Below, piece after piece: positions 1 through 7,242 of a stretch of DNA of 64,000 bases. A program made the position numbers and the translations under genes. The notes beneath the pieces are model-generated. The model saw only the letters and a program-made list of their open reading frames with translations. It was not told where the DNA came from and ran no database searches. Origin of the DNA: Paraburkholderia sp. BL23I1N1 (lineage in GTDB: Bacteria; Pseudomonadota; Gammaproteobacteria; Burkholderiales; Burkholderiaceae); contig NZ_RAPV01000002.1 of assembly GCF_003610295.1 (NCBI RefSeq), forward strand, positions 124,001-188,000. Direction: 5' to 3'. Each line of letters opens with the position of its first letter. The stretch's first letter is position 1.

Positions 1-1051
1 GGTTGAAAAAGCCGAATGCGGTGCCTTTCAACTCTGGCGGTGCCGAATGTGCAACCATGGTCGCGAGCAGACCCTGCGTGAGCCCCATATGCAGACCCCA
101 CAGCGCCACACCAATCAGCACGATTGGCCACGAACTGCCGTGTGCCAGAACAATGTCAGACGCGATTAGCACCACGAGGCCGACGGCCAGTATTCTGGTG
201 TGACTCATGGAGTCGGCGAGTTTTCCGAACGGGTACGCCGACAGCGAATACACGACGTTCATCGCGACCATGACCAGAGGCACGAGGGCTATCGGGACGC
301 CGCCTTGCATGGCGCGCAGCACGAGGAAGGCTTCACTGAAGCGTGCAAGCGTGAAGACTGCACCGACACCGACGACCCACCAATACGGCCGGCTGAGTTT
401 CTTCAGGTTCTCGAGCGTAATCGGGTTGACGCGTTTTGCTCCCGGCTGCCGTGGTGGTTCCCTGATGCCGAACGCCAGCAACGCAACGGCAACGAGCCCC
501 GGAACGACCGCGACCCAGAATACCCAACGGAAATTGTCCGCCCACATCAGCATCAGCGCGACCGCGAGCAACGGCCCTAGAAACGCACCGACAGTGTCAA
601 GGGCCTGTCGCAAGCCGTAGGCGGCCCCGCGAAGTTGTGCGGGCGTGATGTCAGCCACGAGGGCGTCACGCGGTGCTCCCCGGATTCCCTTGCCGACCCT
701 GTCGACCACACGTGCGGCCAACACAACGCCCGCAGTGGGCGCCAACGCAAACAGCGGTTTGCTCAACGCTCCCATACCGTATCCAATGACCGCAAGCCAC
801 TTGCGATTGCCCAGGTAGTCACTCAGTGCCCCGGAAAACACCTTTACGATGGGCGAGGTCGCCTCGGCGATGCCTTCAATCAGTCCGACCGCCATGGCAC
901 TCGAGCCGAGACTCGTCACGAGGAACATCGGCAGCAGGCTGTGAATGACCTCCGACGATATGTCCATGAACATGCTTACGAAACCGAGCATCCAGATGCC
1001 ACGGGGAATCTGGCCAAGCGTGCTGGTCCGCTCGTTGGAATCAGTCTGCAC
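1..1051 (-). CDS. MFS transporter, C-terminus beyond window
   Basis: Reading leftward from a GTG at 1051 gives an open frame of about 350 codons that leaves the window, so the C-terminus is missing. The protein is strongly hydrophobic with repeated membrane segments. It carries the major facilitator loop 2-3 signature, seen as GALSDYLGNRKW, and later GKGIRGAPRDAL, a motif typical of a widespread class of bacterial MFS permeases. The substrate cannot be read from sequence. The start is supported by AGAGGA just upstream, although the spacing is short (3-4 bases); a stop codon lies about 20 codons further upstream in the same frame. Its neighbour is a relic of an arsenite-type pump, so an efflux role is possible but unproven. 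Confidence 0.85.
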   Translation of the reverse strand, partial: MQTDSNERTSTLGQIPRGIWMLGFVSMFMDISSEVIHSLLPMFLVTSLGSSAMAVGLIEGIAEATSPIVKVFSGALSDYLGNRKWLAVIGYGMGALSKPLFALAPTAGVVLAARVVDRVGKGIRGAPRDALVADITPAQLRGAAYGLRQALDTVGAFLGPLLAVALMLMWADNFRWVFWVAVVPGLVAVALLAFGIREPPRQPGAKRVNPITLENLKKLSRPYWWVVGVGAVFTLARFSEAFLVLRAMQGGVPIALVPLVMVAMNVVYSLSAYPFGKLADSMSHTRILAVGLVVLIASDIVLAHGSSWPIVLIGVALWGLHMGLTQGLLATMVAHSAPPELKGTAFGFFN

Positions 1052-1183
1052 GTGTCCTCTTTTCAGTGCTGGTCTGTGTGAACGCTGATATTGTCATGCA
1101 TTCGCGCAACTGAAGAATGAATCTGAACAGCTATCTGTGATGCTCGGGAAATCAGGGCGCGCAAGATGCGTATCGATAGTCGT

Positions 1184-1360
1184 TCAAAATCGGCTCGCAA
1201 GGTCCGGCACCGCAAGGGCGACAATCAGCGCTGGCAACATCATCACGATTCCCATCTTGAGGAACTCGAACGCGCCTACCTGAACGCGTTCGCGCCGGAG
1301 TGCGCTCGACCACAGAAGCGTAGCAAGAGACCCGGTATCACCGAGAACGATGGACGTTTC
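1184..1360 (-). pseudogene. Relic of ArsB/SLC13-type pump, C-terminal end
   Basis: On the minus strand, codons ending at the TGA at 1184-1186 read TGSLATLLW, then LRRERVQVGAFEFLKMG, then a hydrophobic stretch MMLPALIVALAV. This is the characteristic last segment of ArsB-family arsenite/antimonite permeases, where TGSLATILW and an LRREG...AW.FLKLG motif precede the final membrane helix. Only about 59 codons are recognisable; upstream the frame loses similarity and no start exists. Apart from this relic, 1052-1609 holds no gene I can support. The fragment shows that an arsenic-resistance locus once stood here, in line with the arsN2 relic near 10.3 kb. Confidence 0.6.
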
Positions 1361-1609
1361 ATCGGGATGCAGATGGAATGCACAGAAGAAGCATATCCAA
1401 AGCGAAAAAGGGGCCGGGCGTTCCGGGCCGCCTTCTCGCGCGATTGTCCTATCTAGTCCTCTCCAGGTCTCCAGCTCTCCGGCCGTCGGCGATTTTAAGA
1501 GTTGCTTAAGTTTGCCGCCCTACTCTCAAATCGACGCGGTGTAGATGTACAGTTCTTGGCCGACCTTTGGGGGGCGCAGAGCAATTCTCGCACCGCCTGG
1601 AGTGATGTC

Positions 1610-3064
1610 ATGCACACCGGAAATCTGATGCGCGCACGGCTCGTGGTATGTCTGGTGGCGGCTTTGTCTGCCGGATGCATGCCCCGGTCGGCCCAGCCGT
1701 CGGTCGCGCCGGATGCGGTAATCACCGGCGCTAAACCCGCGACGCAGCACCAACCAGCGCCAGGGATTGTGACGGACTTTGCGGATATCGTGCGGCGGAA
1801 CGGGCCTGCGGTGGTCAATATCAGTGCAGCTCGCGGGAGGTCCGTCGCCAATCTGACGCCGCTCTGGCCACCCGCGTCGAACGAACATGACCCATTTGTC
1901 CAATTTTTCAGACAATTCTCGCCCGGCCGGCCCAGTGAAAGCATATTGTCGTCGGGAACCCTCGGCTCCGGCTTCATCATCAGCTCGGATGGATACATCC
2001 TCACCGGGGCCCACGTGGTCGCAGGCGCATCGCAAGTCAACGTCAAGCTGACCGACCATCGCGAATTCAAGGGCTCGGTCGTGGGCATCGACTCGCCGAG
2101 CGACATTGCACTGCTGAAAATCGATGCGCGTGGCCTCCCGACTGTGAGAATCGGGACACCGTCCGATGCGAAGGTTGGCCAATGGGTCGTTTCAATCGGT
2201 TCGCCATACGGGTTTGAGAATACGGCCACCGCCGGCATCATCAGCAGCAAGGGGCGATTGCTTCCGGATGAAACGTACGTCCCCCTGATTCAGACCGACC
2301 TGACGCTCAACGCCGGAGACTCCGGTGGGCCGCTGTTCGATTTGAACGGCGACGTAATAGGCCTCGAAGCGCCCGCCCATCCTGCATTTCAGGGCCTTTC
2401 ATTCGCGATTCCCATTGATGTGACGATGGGAATCGAGCGACAGTTGCAGCTCCACGGGAGAGTTGAACACGGCCGTCTGGGCCTGAGCGTTCAGGAGGTC
2501 ACTGCGCCTCTCGCCCGGTCCTTTGGGATGGCAAAACCAGTTGGCGCGCTCATTAGTTCAGTCGATGAGAATGGTCCATCAGCCAAATCAGGCCTGCGTG
2601 TTGGAGACGTCATCCTGCAACTGAACGGCGTAACAATCACCGATTCGACGCAATTGCCAATGGTCGTAGCCGACCTGCGTCCTGGTTCCGTGGTGCGCGT
2701 GGAGTTTTGGCGGGACCATGGAACCCATGAGGCTTCGGTCATGTTGGGAGCCCTGCAGGGCTACTCGCTGGTGTCGGACGTTCCCGCTCAGGCGACGGTC
2801 GGTCAGATAGGCCTAACGGTGCGCAGCCTGACATCCGAAGAGCTGAGCAAGGCTGGGGTGAATAGCGGTGTCCGCGTCGAGCGGAGCGCAGGCCCTGCAG
2901 CGCTGGCTGGCATTCAGCCGGGGGACATTATTTCGCGGGTGGCCAGTACGCCGGTGTCAAGCCCGGCCCAACTGCGTGATGAACTCAGCAAGGCTGGCAG
3001 CAACGTCGCGCTGCTGGTTGAGCGTAATGGCCATCCAGTTTTTGTGGCTATCGACTTGGGGTAG
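1610..3064 (+). CDS. HtrA/DegP-like serine protease, predicted lipoprotein
   Basis: This 484-residue protein starts at ATG 1610, with GGAG at 1599-1602. The N-terminus is a lipoprotein signal ending in the lipobox LSAGC, so the enzyme should be anchored in the periplasm rather than soluble like DegP. The trypsin-like domain carries all three catalytic residues: His in TGAHVVAG, Asp in SPSDIALLKID, and Ser in NAGDSGGPLF (GDSGG rather than the GNSGG common in DegP). Two PDZ domains follow, one in the segment after GRLGLSVQEV and one at the C-terminus (GVRVERSAGPAALAGIQPGD). The family degrades or refolds damaged envelope proteins. It heads a rightward run of exported small proteins, which suggests an envelope-stress module. 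A longer upstream frame exists but would remove the signal peptide from the N-terminus. Confidence 0.88.
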   Translation: MHTGNLMRARLVVCLVAALSAGCMPRSAQPSVAPDAVITGAKPATQHQPAPGIVTDFADIVRRNGPAVVNISAARGRSVANLTPLWPPASNEHDPFVQFFRQFSPGRPSESILSSGTLGSGFIISSDGYILTGAHVVAGASQVNVKLTDHREFKGSVVGIDSPSDIALLKIDARGLPTVRIGTPSDAKVGQWVVSIGSPYGFENTATAGIISSKGRLLPDETYVPLIQTDLTLNAGDSGGPLFDLNGDVIGLEAPAHPAFQGLSFAIPIDVTMGIERQLQLHGRVEHGRLGLSVQEVTAPLARSFGMAKPVGALISSVDENGPSAKSGLRVGDVILQLNGVTITDSTQLPMVVADLRPGSVVRVEFWRDHGTHEASVMLGALQGYSLVSDVPAQATVGQIGLTVRSLTSEELSKAGVNSGVRVERSAGPAALAGIQPGDIISRVASTPVSSPAQLRDELSKAGSNVALLVERNGHPVFVAIDLG

Positions 3065-3116
3065 GAAAGTCCGTACCGGATGCGCTCGTCTTTCTGTGCG
3101 TTCGACGGAGGTCAAC

Positions 3117-3548
3117 ATGAAGCAACGTTCGATATTGCGATTAGGTGTCACGGTTCTCGTGCTCGCCGGAAGCGCACAACTCGCATCGGCTATGCCGGGG
3201 AGCCTTCCACCGGTGCAGCACTCAGGTGCCGTAAGCTATTTGTCCGGTGGTGTGGGCAGCGACCGGTCTGCAGCAATCAAGGACGAGATGCGTCACTATC
3301 CACTTGCTCTTGAGTTCGCGGGCAAGACGGATGCCGGAAACGACTACCTTGCTGACATACCAGTCCAGATTTCTGATGTGAACGGTAACGTCTTGCTGGA
3401 TACAAACTCTCGCGGTCCGTTCATGCTGATTTCGCTACCAAATGGCCGGTACACCGTGACCGTCACCTACAAAGGAAAGCAGGCGCACCGTGCGGTGAAC
3501 GTGACGGCAGGTTCGCACGCGCATGAGGTGTTTGTATGGCCCATGTAG
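3117..3548 (+). CDS. Exported protein with carboxypeptidase-regulatory-like fold
   Basis: The gene begins 52 bases after the protease, at ATG 3117, with a strong CGGAGG site. It encodes 143 residues with a Sec signal peptide (cleavage expected after AQLASA). The rest contains the pattern DIPVQISDVNGNVLLDTNSRGP, then LPNGRYTVTVTYKGK, which is the beta-sandwich signature of carboxypeptidase-regulatory-like/CnaB-type domains (NG.YTV.V.Y.GK). No catalytic motif is visible, so a binding or structural role in the periplasm is likely. Its close spacing behind the protease suggests co-transcription. The precise function is unknown. Confidence 0.75.
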   Translation: MKQRSILRLGVTVLVLAGSAQLASAMPGSLPPVQHSGAVSYLSGGVGSDRSAAIKDEMRHYPLALEFAGKTDAGNDYLADIPVQISDVNGNVLLDTNSRGPFMLISLPNGRYTVTVTYKGKQAHRAVNVTAGSHAHEVFVWPM

Positions 3549-3904
3549 ACAAGGAGGCCGAACGGGCGTTGAAATTGAGTGCTCTCCGGCCATGGCGTGA
3601 GCGACGCCTCCAACCTGCGACGTCTACGTACGGCCGCTACGTTGAAGTGTGCGCGGCGGTCATAACGGGCCGTGACCGAATGTGGCAATGTGGTTGATTT
3701 GAAGCTCGGGAAAAACGCAGTTGGACAGATTTGAGAACAAGTTGCAGGTCGGTAATGAGACATGAAACCGATACGGGAGTCGCGCGTCGATACGTCGAAG
3801 TCCACGCACAGATGGCCACGGCGAGGTGCGATGAAGGAGTCGGCCTGATGGAAGTGTGCGAGTCCTCCAGACTTTCGCGCCCGGCGCATCGGGAGTCAGG
3901 AATT
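3549..3904. other. Gene-free stretch
   Basis: About 355 bases between two rightward genes. Both strands were read; only short frames without plausible ribosome sites or composition were found. No terminator-like hairpin with a T-run and no repeat was noticed. Confidence 0.5.
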
Positions 3905-4009
3905 ATGAAGAGCTTTTGGGTTGTCGTTCTCGTACTCGCTGCTTTAATTGGTTCAGTGATTGCGGCAATCGTTTTTCTCGACTTGATGGCACGATTAGTC
4001 ACGCGTTGA
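3905..4009 (+). CDS. 34-residue single-pass membrane peptide
   Basis: A very short frame from ATG 3905, preceded by CAGGA, encodes a peptide whose residues 4-27 form one hydrophobic helix (VVVLVLAALIGSVIAAIVF) followed by DLMARLVTR. It resembles the small membrane subunits or regulators often found between exported-protein genes. The frame extends upstream to 3731, but that extension has no membrane or domain character and no good ribosome site. It could be a real small protein in the envelope-stress run, or chance. Confidence 0.45.
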   Translation: MKSFWVVVLVLAALIGSVIAAIVFLDLMARLVTR

Positions 4010-4136
4010 GAGCCGTGAGCCGTCCCGTCAGGATGAGCGCAAGAGATTTGTGCGGGGGATTGTCGAAAAGACGGACGGAGAGGGTCACAGGGTAGGGTCG
4101 GTGCCCGTGAGGGGGCAGCAGATTGGAGATAAAGCC

Positions 4137-4445
4137 ATGAAATACTGTCCAGTCGTTTTGCTCATAGCCTTGACTGCCACATGCGTGAGCCCACCAGCTA
4201 ACGCCTACCCTGAAGACCGCATCGACATCGGAATGCACAATCGGGTCGAGGTGAACCTGACGTCCGTCGCAAATGACATGTCACTCGTGAAGGATGACGT
4301 GCCGCTGGCGACACACGCGATTCCACCTTTGGTCCATGAGCCGACGTACCCTGCTTGGCAACTTGTTGAGCCGCCAGGAAAGGGGCGCTTCGTACATTTG
4401 CGCGGTGACGGATTTTTCCTCCAGGAGCGCAACAACGGCAATTGA
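4137..4445 (+). CDS. Small exported protein of unknown function
   Basis: This 102-residue protein starts at ATG 4137, with GGAGA at 4125-4129. Residues 1-23 form a Sec signal peptide ending ANA. The mature part has no cysteines or catalytic motif that I recognise; it has a mixed polar composition and ends in LQERNNGN. It sits in a same-strand series of exported proteins between the HtrA-like protease and the Pal-like lipoprotein, so a periplasmic role in the same response is a reasonable inference. I do not recognise the family. Confidence 0.6.
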   Translation: MKYCPVVLLIALTATCVSPPANAYPEDRIDIGMHNRVEVNLTSVANDMSLVKDDVPLATHAIPPLVHEPTYPAWQLVEPPGKGRFVHLRGDGFFLQERNNGN

Positions 4446-4537
4446 TTGCCGGCTTCGATAACAGTCGGAATGTGGCGGCGACGACCTTGATGATTTGTTC
4501 TTGGTGACCGTCTCTACGCCACATAAGGAGAGACCAA

Positions 4538-5056
4538 ATGACGTCAAAAATTCCTAAGCTGCTCGCGATGCTGCTGGTCGGAGCACTGACCGCATGTCAC
4601 TCGGGTGTCAAGCTCAATGAGGGTGCCAATGCCACCGGCACCAATGGCGGAATCGGCGCACAAACGAACCCGAACGCCGTTGCACAGGTCAGTGTCGACC
4701 CGCTGAACGACCCGAACAGTCCGCTTGCCAAGCGCAGCGTCTACTTCGACTTCGACGACTATACAGTCAAGTCTGACTATGAACCGCTTCTGAGGGCGCA
4801 CGCGCAATATCTCAAGAGCCATCCACAACGCCACGTGCGCATCCAGGGCAACACCGACGAGCGCGGGTCAAGCGAATACAACCTGGCATTGGGTCAAAGA
4901 CGCTCTGAGGCCGTGCGCCGAGAGCTGATGCTATTCGGCGTTCCCGATTCACAGCTCGAGGCAGTCAGCTTCGGAAAGGAAAAACCAATCGCAACCGGAC
5001 ACGATGAAGCGTCGTGGGCGCAAAACCGCCGAGCGGATTTGGCTTACCAGCAATAG
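4538..5056 (+). CDS. Pal-like OmpA-domain lipoprotein (accessory paralogue)
   Basis: This 172-residue lipoprotein has the lipobox LTAC near residue 20, a short Asn/Gly-rich linker, and a full OmpA/Pal peptidoglycan-binding domain. The domain signatures are RSVYFDFDDYTVK, then RIQGNTDERGSSEYNLALGQRRS, then ISFGKEKP-like VSFGKEKPIA and the closing NRRADL. The family tethers the outer membrane to meso-diaminopimelate of peptidoglycan. A housekeeping Pal normally lies next to tolB; there is no tol gene here, so this is likely an accessory copy carried by the island. AAGGAGAGACC stands upstream of the ATG. Confidence 0.85.
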   Translation: MTSKIPKLLAMLLVGALTACHSGVKLNEGANATGTNGGIGAQTNPNAVAQVSVDPLNDPNSPLAKRSVYFDFDDYTVKSDYEPLLRAHAQYLKSHPQRHVRIQGNTDERGSSEYNLALGQRRSEAVRRELMLFGVPDSQLEAVSFGKEKPIATGHDEASWAQNRRADLAYQQ

Positions 5057-5373
5057 CCCACGACGCGCGCAGTGTCGGTTCGCTTCATGATTGGGCTGCG
5101 CGCGAACGGCGATGAGTGTCTCGTGCGCGTCGGCAGGACAACGGCATACGACGCATGCGCTTTCACTGCACAGCCATCGTGCAGGTACCGCGTGTCGTCG
5201 AGTGCACGCGTTAGCCTGCCGGATGCAATCCGCAGCTTGGCTTGTACGGCAAATGCTCCGTATAAACCAGGCGGCGTGCCAGTCAATGAACGATTGAAGG
5301 TCCCAGCCGACGTGAAAGGTGTCCTGCGAGTCGGGAGTCAAACTGACCACGCTTCAAATACATGGAGTTCAAG
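5057..5373. other. Gene-free stretch before Rieske gene
   Basis: About 317 bases with only shadow frames on both strands. No promoter, terminator or repeat could be supported by eye. Confidence 0.45.
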
Positions 5374-5994
5374 GTGGACTTAGTTCAGCGGGAAAACGTG
5401 GACGGTAGCCGCCGCAAGTGGGTGATTGCAACGTCGGTCGCCGGAGGCATTGCCGGTGTAGCCACATTGGTGCCATTTGTGGACTCATTCGCGCCATCGG
5501 AAAAAGCACGGGCTGCTGGCGCTCCGGTCGCCGTCGACATCAGTACGCTGGGACCTGGCGAGATGGTGACAGTTGCGTGGCGCGGCATGCCGGTATTTGT
5601 GGTCAACCGGACAGAAGTAATGTTGGCGGATGTCGTGAAGGCGAATTCCATGGTCGCAGACCCCGACACCCGTCATCCGTTCTCCATGCCATTGCCGAAA
5701 TACTGCACGAACGAATACCGCTCTCGCGCGAATCACCAGAACCTGCTCGTGGTCGTCGGCGTTTGTACGCATCTCGGCTGCACACCCAGACCGCGGTTTC
5801 AGGAGGGGCCGCAGGCCAATCTGCCGGACAACTGGCCGGGCGGCTTCCTGTGCCCATGCCATGGCTCTACCTATGACCTCGGCGGTCGCGTGTTCAAAAA
5901 CAAACCGGCTCCGCAAAATCTGGATGTGCCGCGTTACATGTTTGGGTCGACCCAAAGCGTTTTGATTGGGCGGGACGAACAGGGCGAAGCTTGA
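5374..5994 (+). CDS. petA: Orphan Rieske [2Fe-2S] subunit, PetA-like
   Basis: The protein is a close relative of the iron-sulfur subunit of the cytochrome bc1 complex. It has a twin-arginine-type N-terminal anchor (SRRKWVIATSVAGG), and then both Rieske boxes, CTHLGC and CPCHGS, whose two Cys and two His bind the cluster. The C-terminus NKPAPQNLDVPRYMF is typical of betaproteobacterial PetA. In the cell PetA passes electrons from ubiquinol to cytochrome c1. Here neither cytochrome b (petB) nor c1 (petC) follows, so this is a displaced extra copy. I chose GTG 5374, because GGAG at 5363-5366 gives good spacing and the N-terminus then has the usual length before the RR motif; ATG 5362 is the alternative. 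Confidence 0.85.
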   Translation: MDLVQRENVDGSRRKWVIATSVAGGIAGVATLVPFVDSFAPSEKARAAGAPVAVDISTLGPGEMVTVAWRGMPVFVVNRTEVMLADVVKANSMVADPDTRHPFSMPLPKYCTNEYRSRANHQNLLVVVGVCTHLGCTPRPRFQEGPQANLPDNWPGGFLCPCHGSTYDLGGRVFKNKPAPQNLDVPRYMFGSTQSVLIGRDEQGEA

Positions 5995-6060
5995 CCATCC
6001 TGCACCTCCTCGTGGGTAGCCGCGCTCAATGCCCCCGTCAATCAGTTGAAGGAGACCAAC

Positions 6061-6378
6061 ATGGAACTTAAATGTGTTGTTGCCATTGTCAGGCCTGATG
6101 TCGTGGAAGCACTGGAGCGTCAGCTTGGCGCCATTCACATCCATGGCGTGACCGTTACCAGAGTACGAGGATTCGGCGCACATCCGAATCTGTTCGCCGA
6201 CGATTGGACGACAGAGCACGTCAAGGTCGAAATCTTTGCGCAGGCGGAAAACGTCGACGCGCTCGTGAAGACCATCATGGATATCGCACATGTCGGCGCA
6301 ATCGGAGATGGCGTCGTTGCAGTCATTCCGGTGGAGAAATTCTTCCGGGTTCGCAGTCAGACGGAAGCGATACCGTGA
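6061..6378 (+). CDS. P-II family signalling protein with altered T-loop
   Basis: This 105-residue protein is preceded by AAGGAGACC. The start (MELKCVVAIVRPDVVEALE), the central VTVTRVRGFG, and the IGDGVV followed by VEKFFRVRS match the GlnB/GlnK fold, including the ATP-binding GDG turn and the C-terminal R.RS. The T-loop region (AHPNLFADDWTTEHVK) is shorter than in GlnB and lacks the usual uridylylated tyrosine, so control by GlnD is unlikely. P-II variants of this kind occur beside metal or bicarbonate transporters in other bacteria; the partner here is not obvious. It lies 66 bases after the Rieske gene and before a copper-type regulator. Confidence 0.8.
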   Translation: MELKCVVAIVRPDVVEALERQLGAIHIHGVTVTRVRGFGAHPNLFADDWTTEHVKVEIFAQAENVDALVKTIMDIAHVGAIGDGVVAVIPVEKFFRVRSQTEAIP

Positions 6379-6414
6379 CTCGATGGCGGACGTCGGTCCG
6401 CCGTCGTGCGACGC

Positions 6415-6446
6415 TTGACCTTGACACTACAGGAAGGTTTAAAAAT
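6415..6446 (+). promoter_or_regulatory. MerR-type operator/promoter with 19-20 bp spacer
   Basis: A dyad ACCTT (6418-6422) and AAGGT (6434-6438) lies between a -35-like TTGACC (6415-6420) and a TA-rich -10 at about 6440-6446. The overlong spacer containing the dyad is the hallmark of promoters twisted into activity by MerR/CueR/ZntR proteins. It points toward the regulator gene just downstream, suggesting autoregulation. Confidence 0.7.
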
Positions 6447-6489
6447 GTAAATATACGGCACGTTGGCCGGCCAGACTGTGGCGGCTAAG

Positions 6490-6891
6490 ATGAACATTGG
6501 TGAAGCAGCGAAAGCATCCGGCTTGTCGGCGAAGATGATTCGCCACTACGAGCGGACCGGGCTCGTCAGGCCTGCGGACCGAACGGGGTCGAATTACCGC
6601 GTCTACCGCTTGACCGATGTCGCAATACTTCGCTTTGTGAAGCAGGCGCGCCGTCTTGGTTTTTCGATTGGACAAATCGCTGCCATGCTTGAGTTGTGGC
6701 AAGACCGAAGCAGGCCCAGCGGCGAGGTCGAGCGCTTGATTAACAGGCACCTCGCGGAACTGGACCAGCGGATTCGTGAGACGAAGGCGATGAAGGAGAC
6801 CGTCGAGTATCTGGCGTCGCACTGTCGCGGTGACTTGCGGCCAGAGTGCCCGATACTGGATGAACTTGCGGAGAACCGTCAGGCGCCCTGA
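6490..6891 (+). CDS. CueR-like MerR-family copper-sensing regulator
   Basis: This 133-residue protein begins MNIGEAAKASGLSAKMIRHYE, the invariant start of MerR-family winged-helix DNA-binding domains. A dimerisation coiled coil follows (about residues 75-110). The C-terminal metal loop reads CRGDLRPEC, i.e. two cysteines separated by seven residues as in the Cu(I) sensor CueR, followed by PILDELA. It should activate copper-efflux genes when Cu(I), Ag(I) or Au(I) rises. An in-frame TTG at 6463 would add nine residues, but ATG 6490 fits the family. No copA/copZ target follows in the window, so either the targets lie elsewhere or were lost. Confidence 0.85.
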   Translation: MNIGEAAKASGLSAKMIRHYERTGLVRPADRTGSNYRVYRLTDVAILRFVKQARRLGFSIGQIAAMLELWQDRSRPSGEVERLINRHLAELDQRIRETKAMKETVEYLASHCRGDLRPECPILDELAENRQAP

Positions 6892-7242
6892 GGGGGCTTC
6901 ATGGTCCCCCGCCGACCGCGGGACAGGATGCTTCTCCTGCAGTTTTAAAACAGGGCGATGTCTTCCGGCCAAAGTGGCTGCCTGAAGCAGCGCACGGCCG
7001 CGTCGTCCTCGACAGGGACAACCGTTCTTATCTCTCGCGAGAAACACTGCTGGCTACTCTCCAGACTTTCTTGGGACGCGTCGTGAAGTCACGGCTACAC
7101 GACAACCCCGGGTATGTGAGAGTGGCCCGCGGTCAGGCACGGCCCTATCAACTAATGTCGATTTCAGCCGCCAGCACTGACAGCATCGTCCACGTGGTGA
7201 TGAGGGTCAATCGCGGCTGCCGAACGGAGAAATCACTTTGCG
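6892..7242. other. Intergenic stretch between convergent genes
   Basis: About 350 bases between the regulator and the leftward DUF2726 gene. One plus-strand frame is open across much of it, but it has no acceptable start and no recognised domain; it may be residue of a lost gene. No T-run terminator was seen. Confidence 0.4.
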
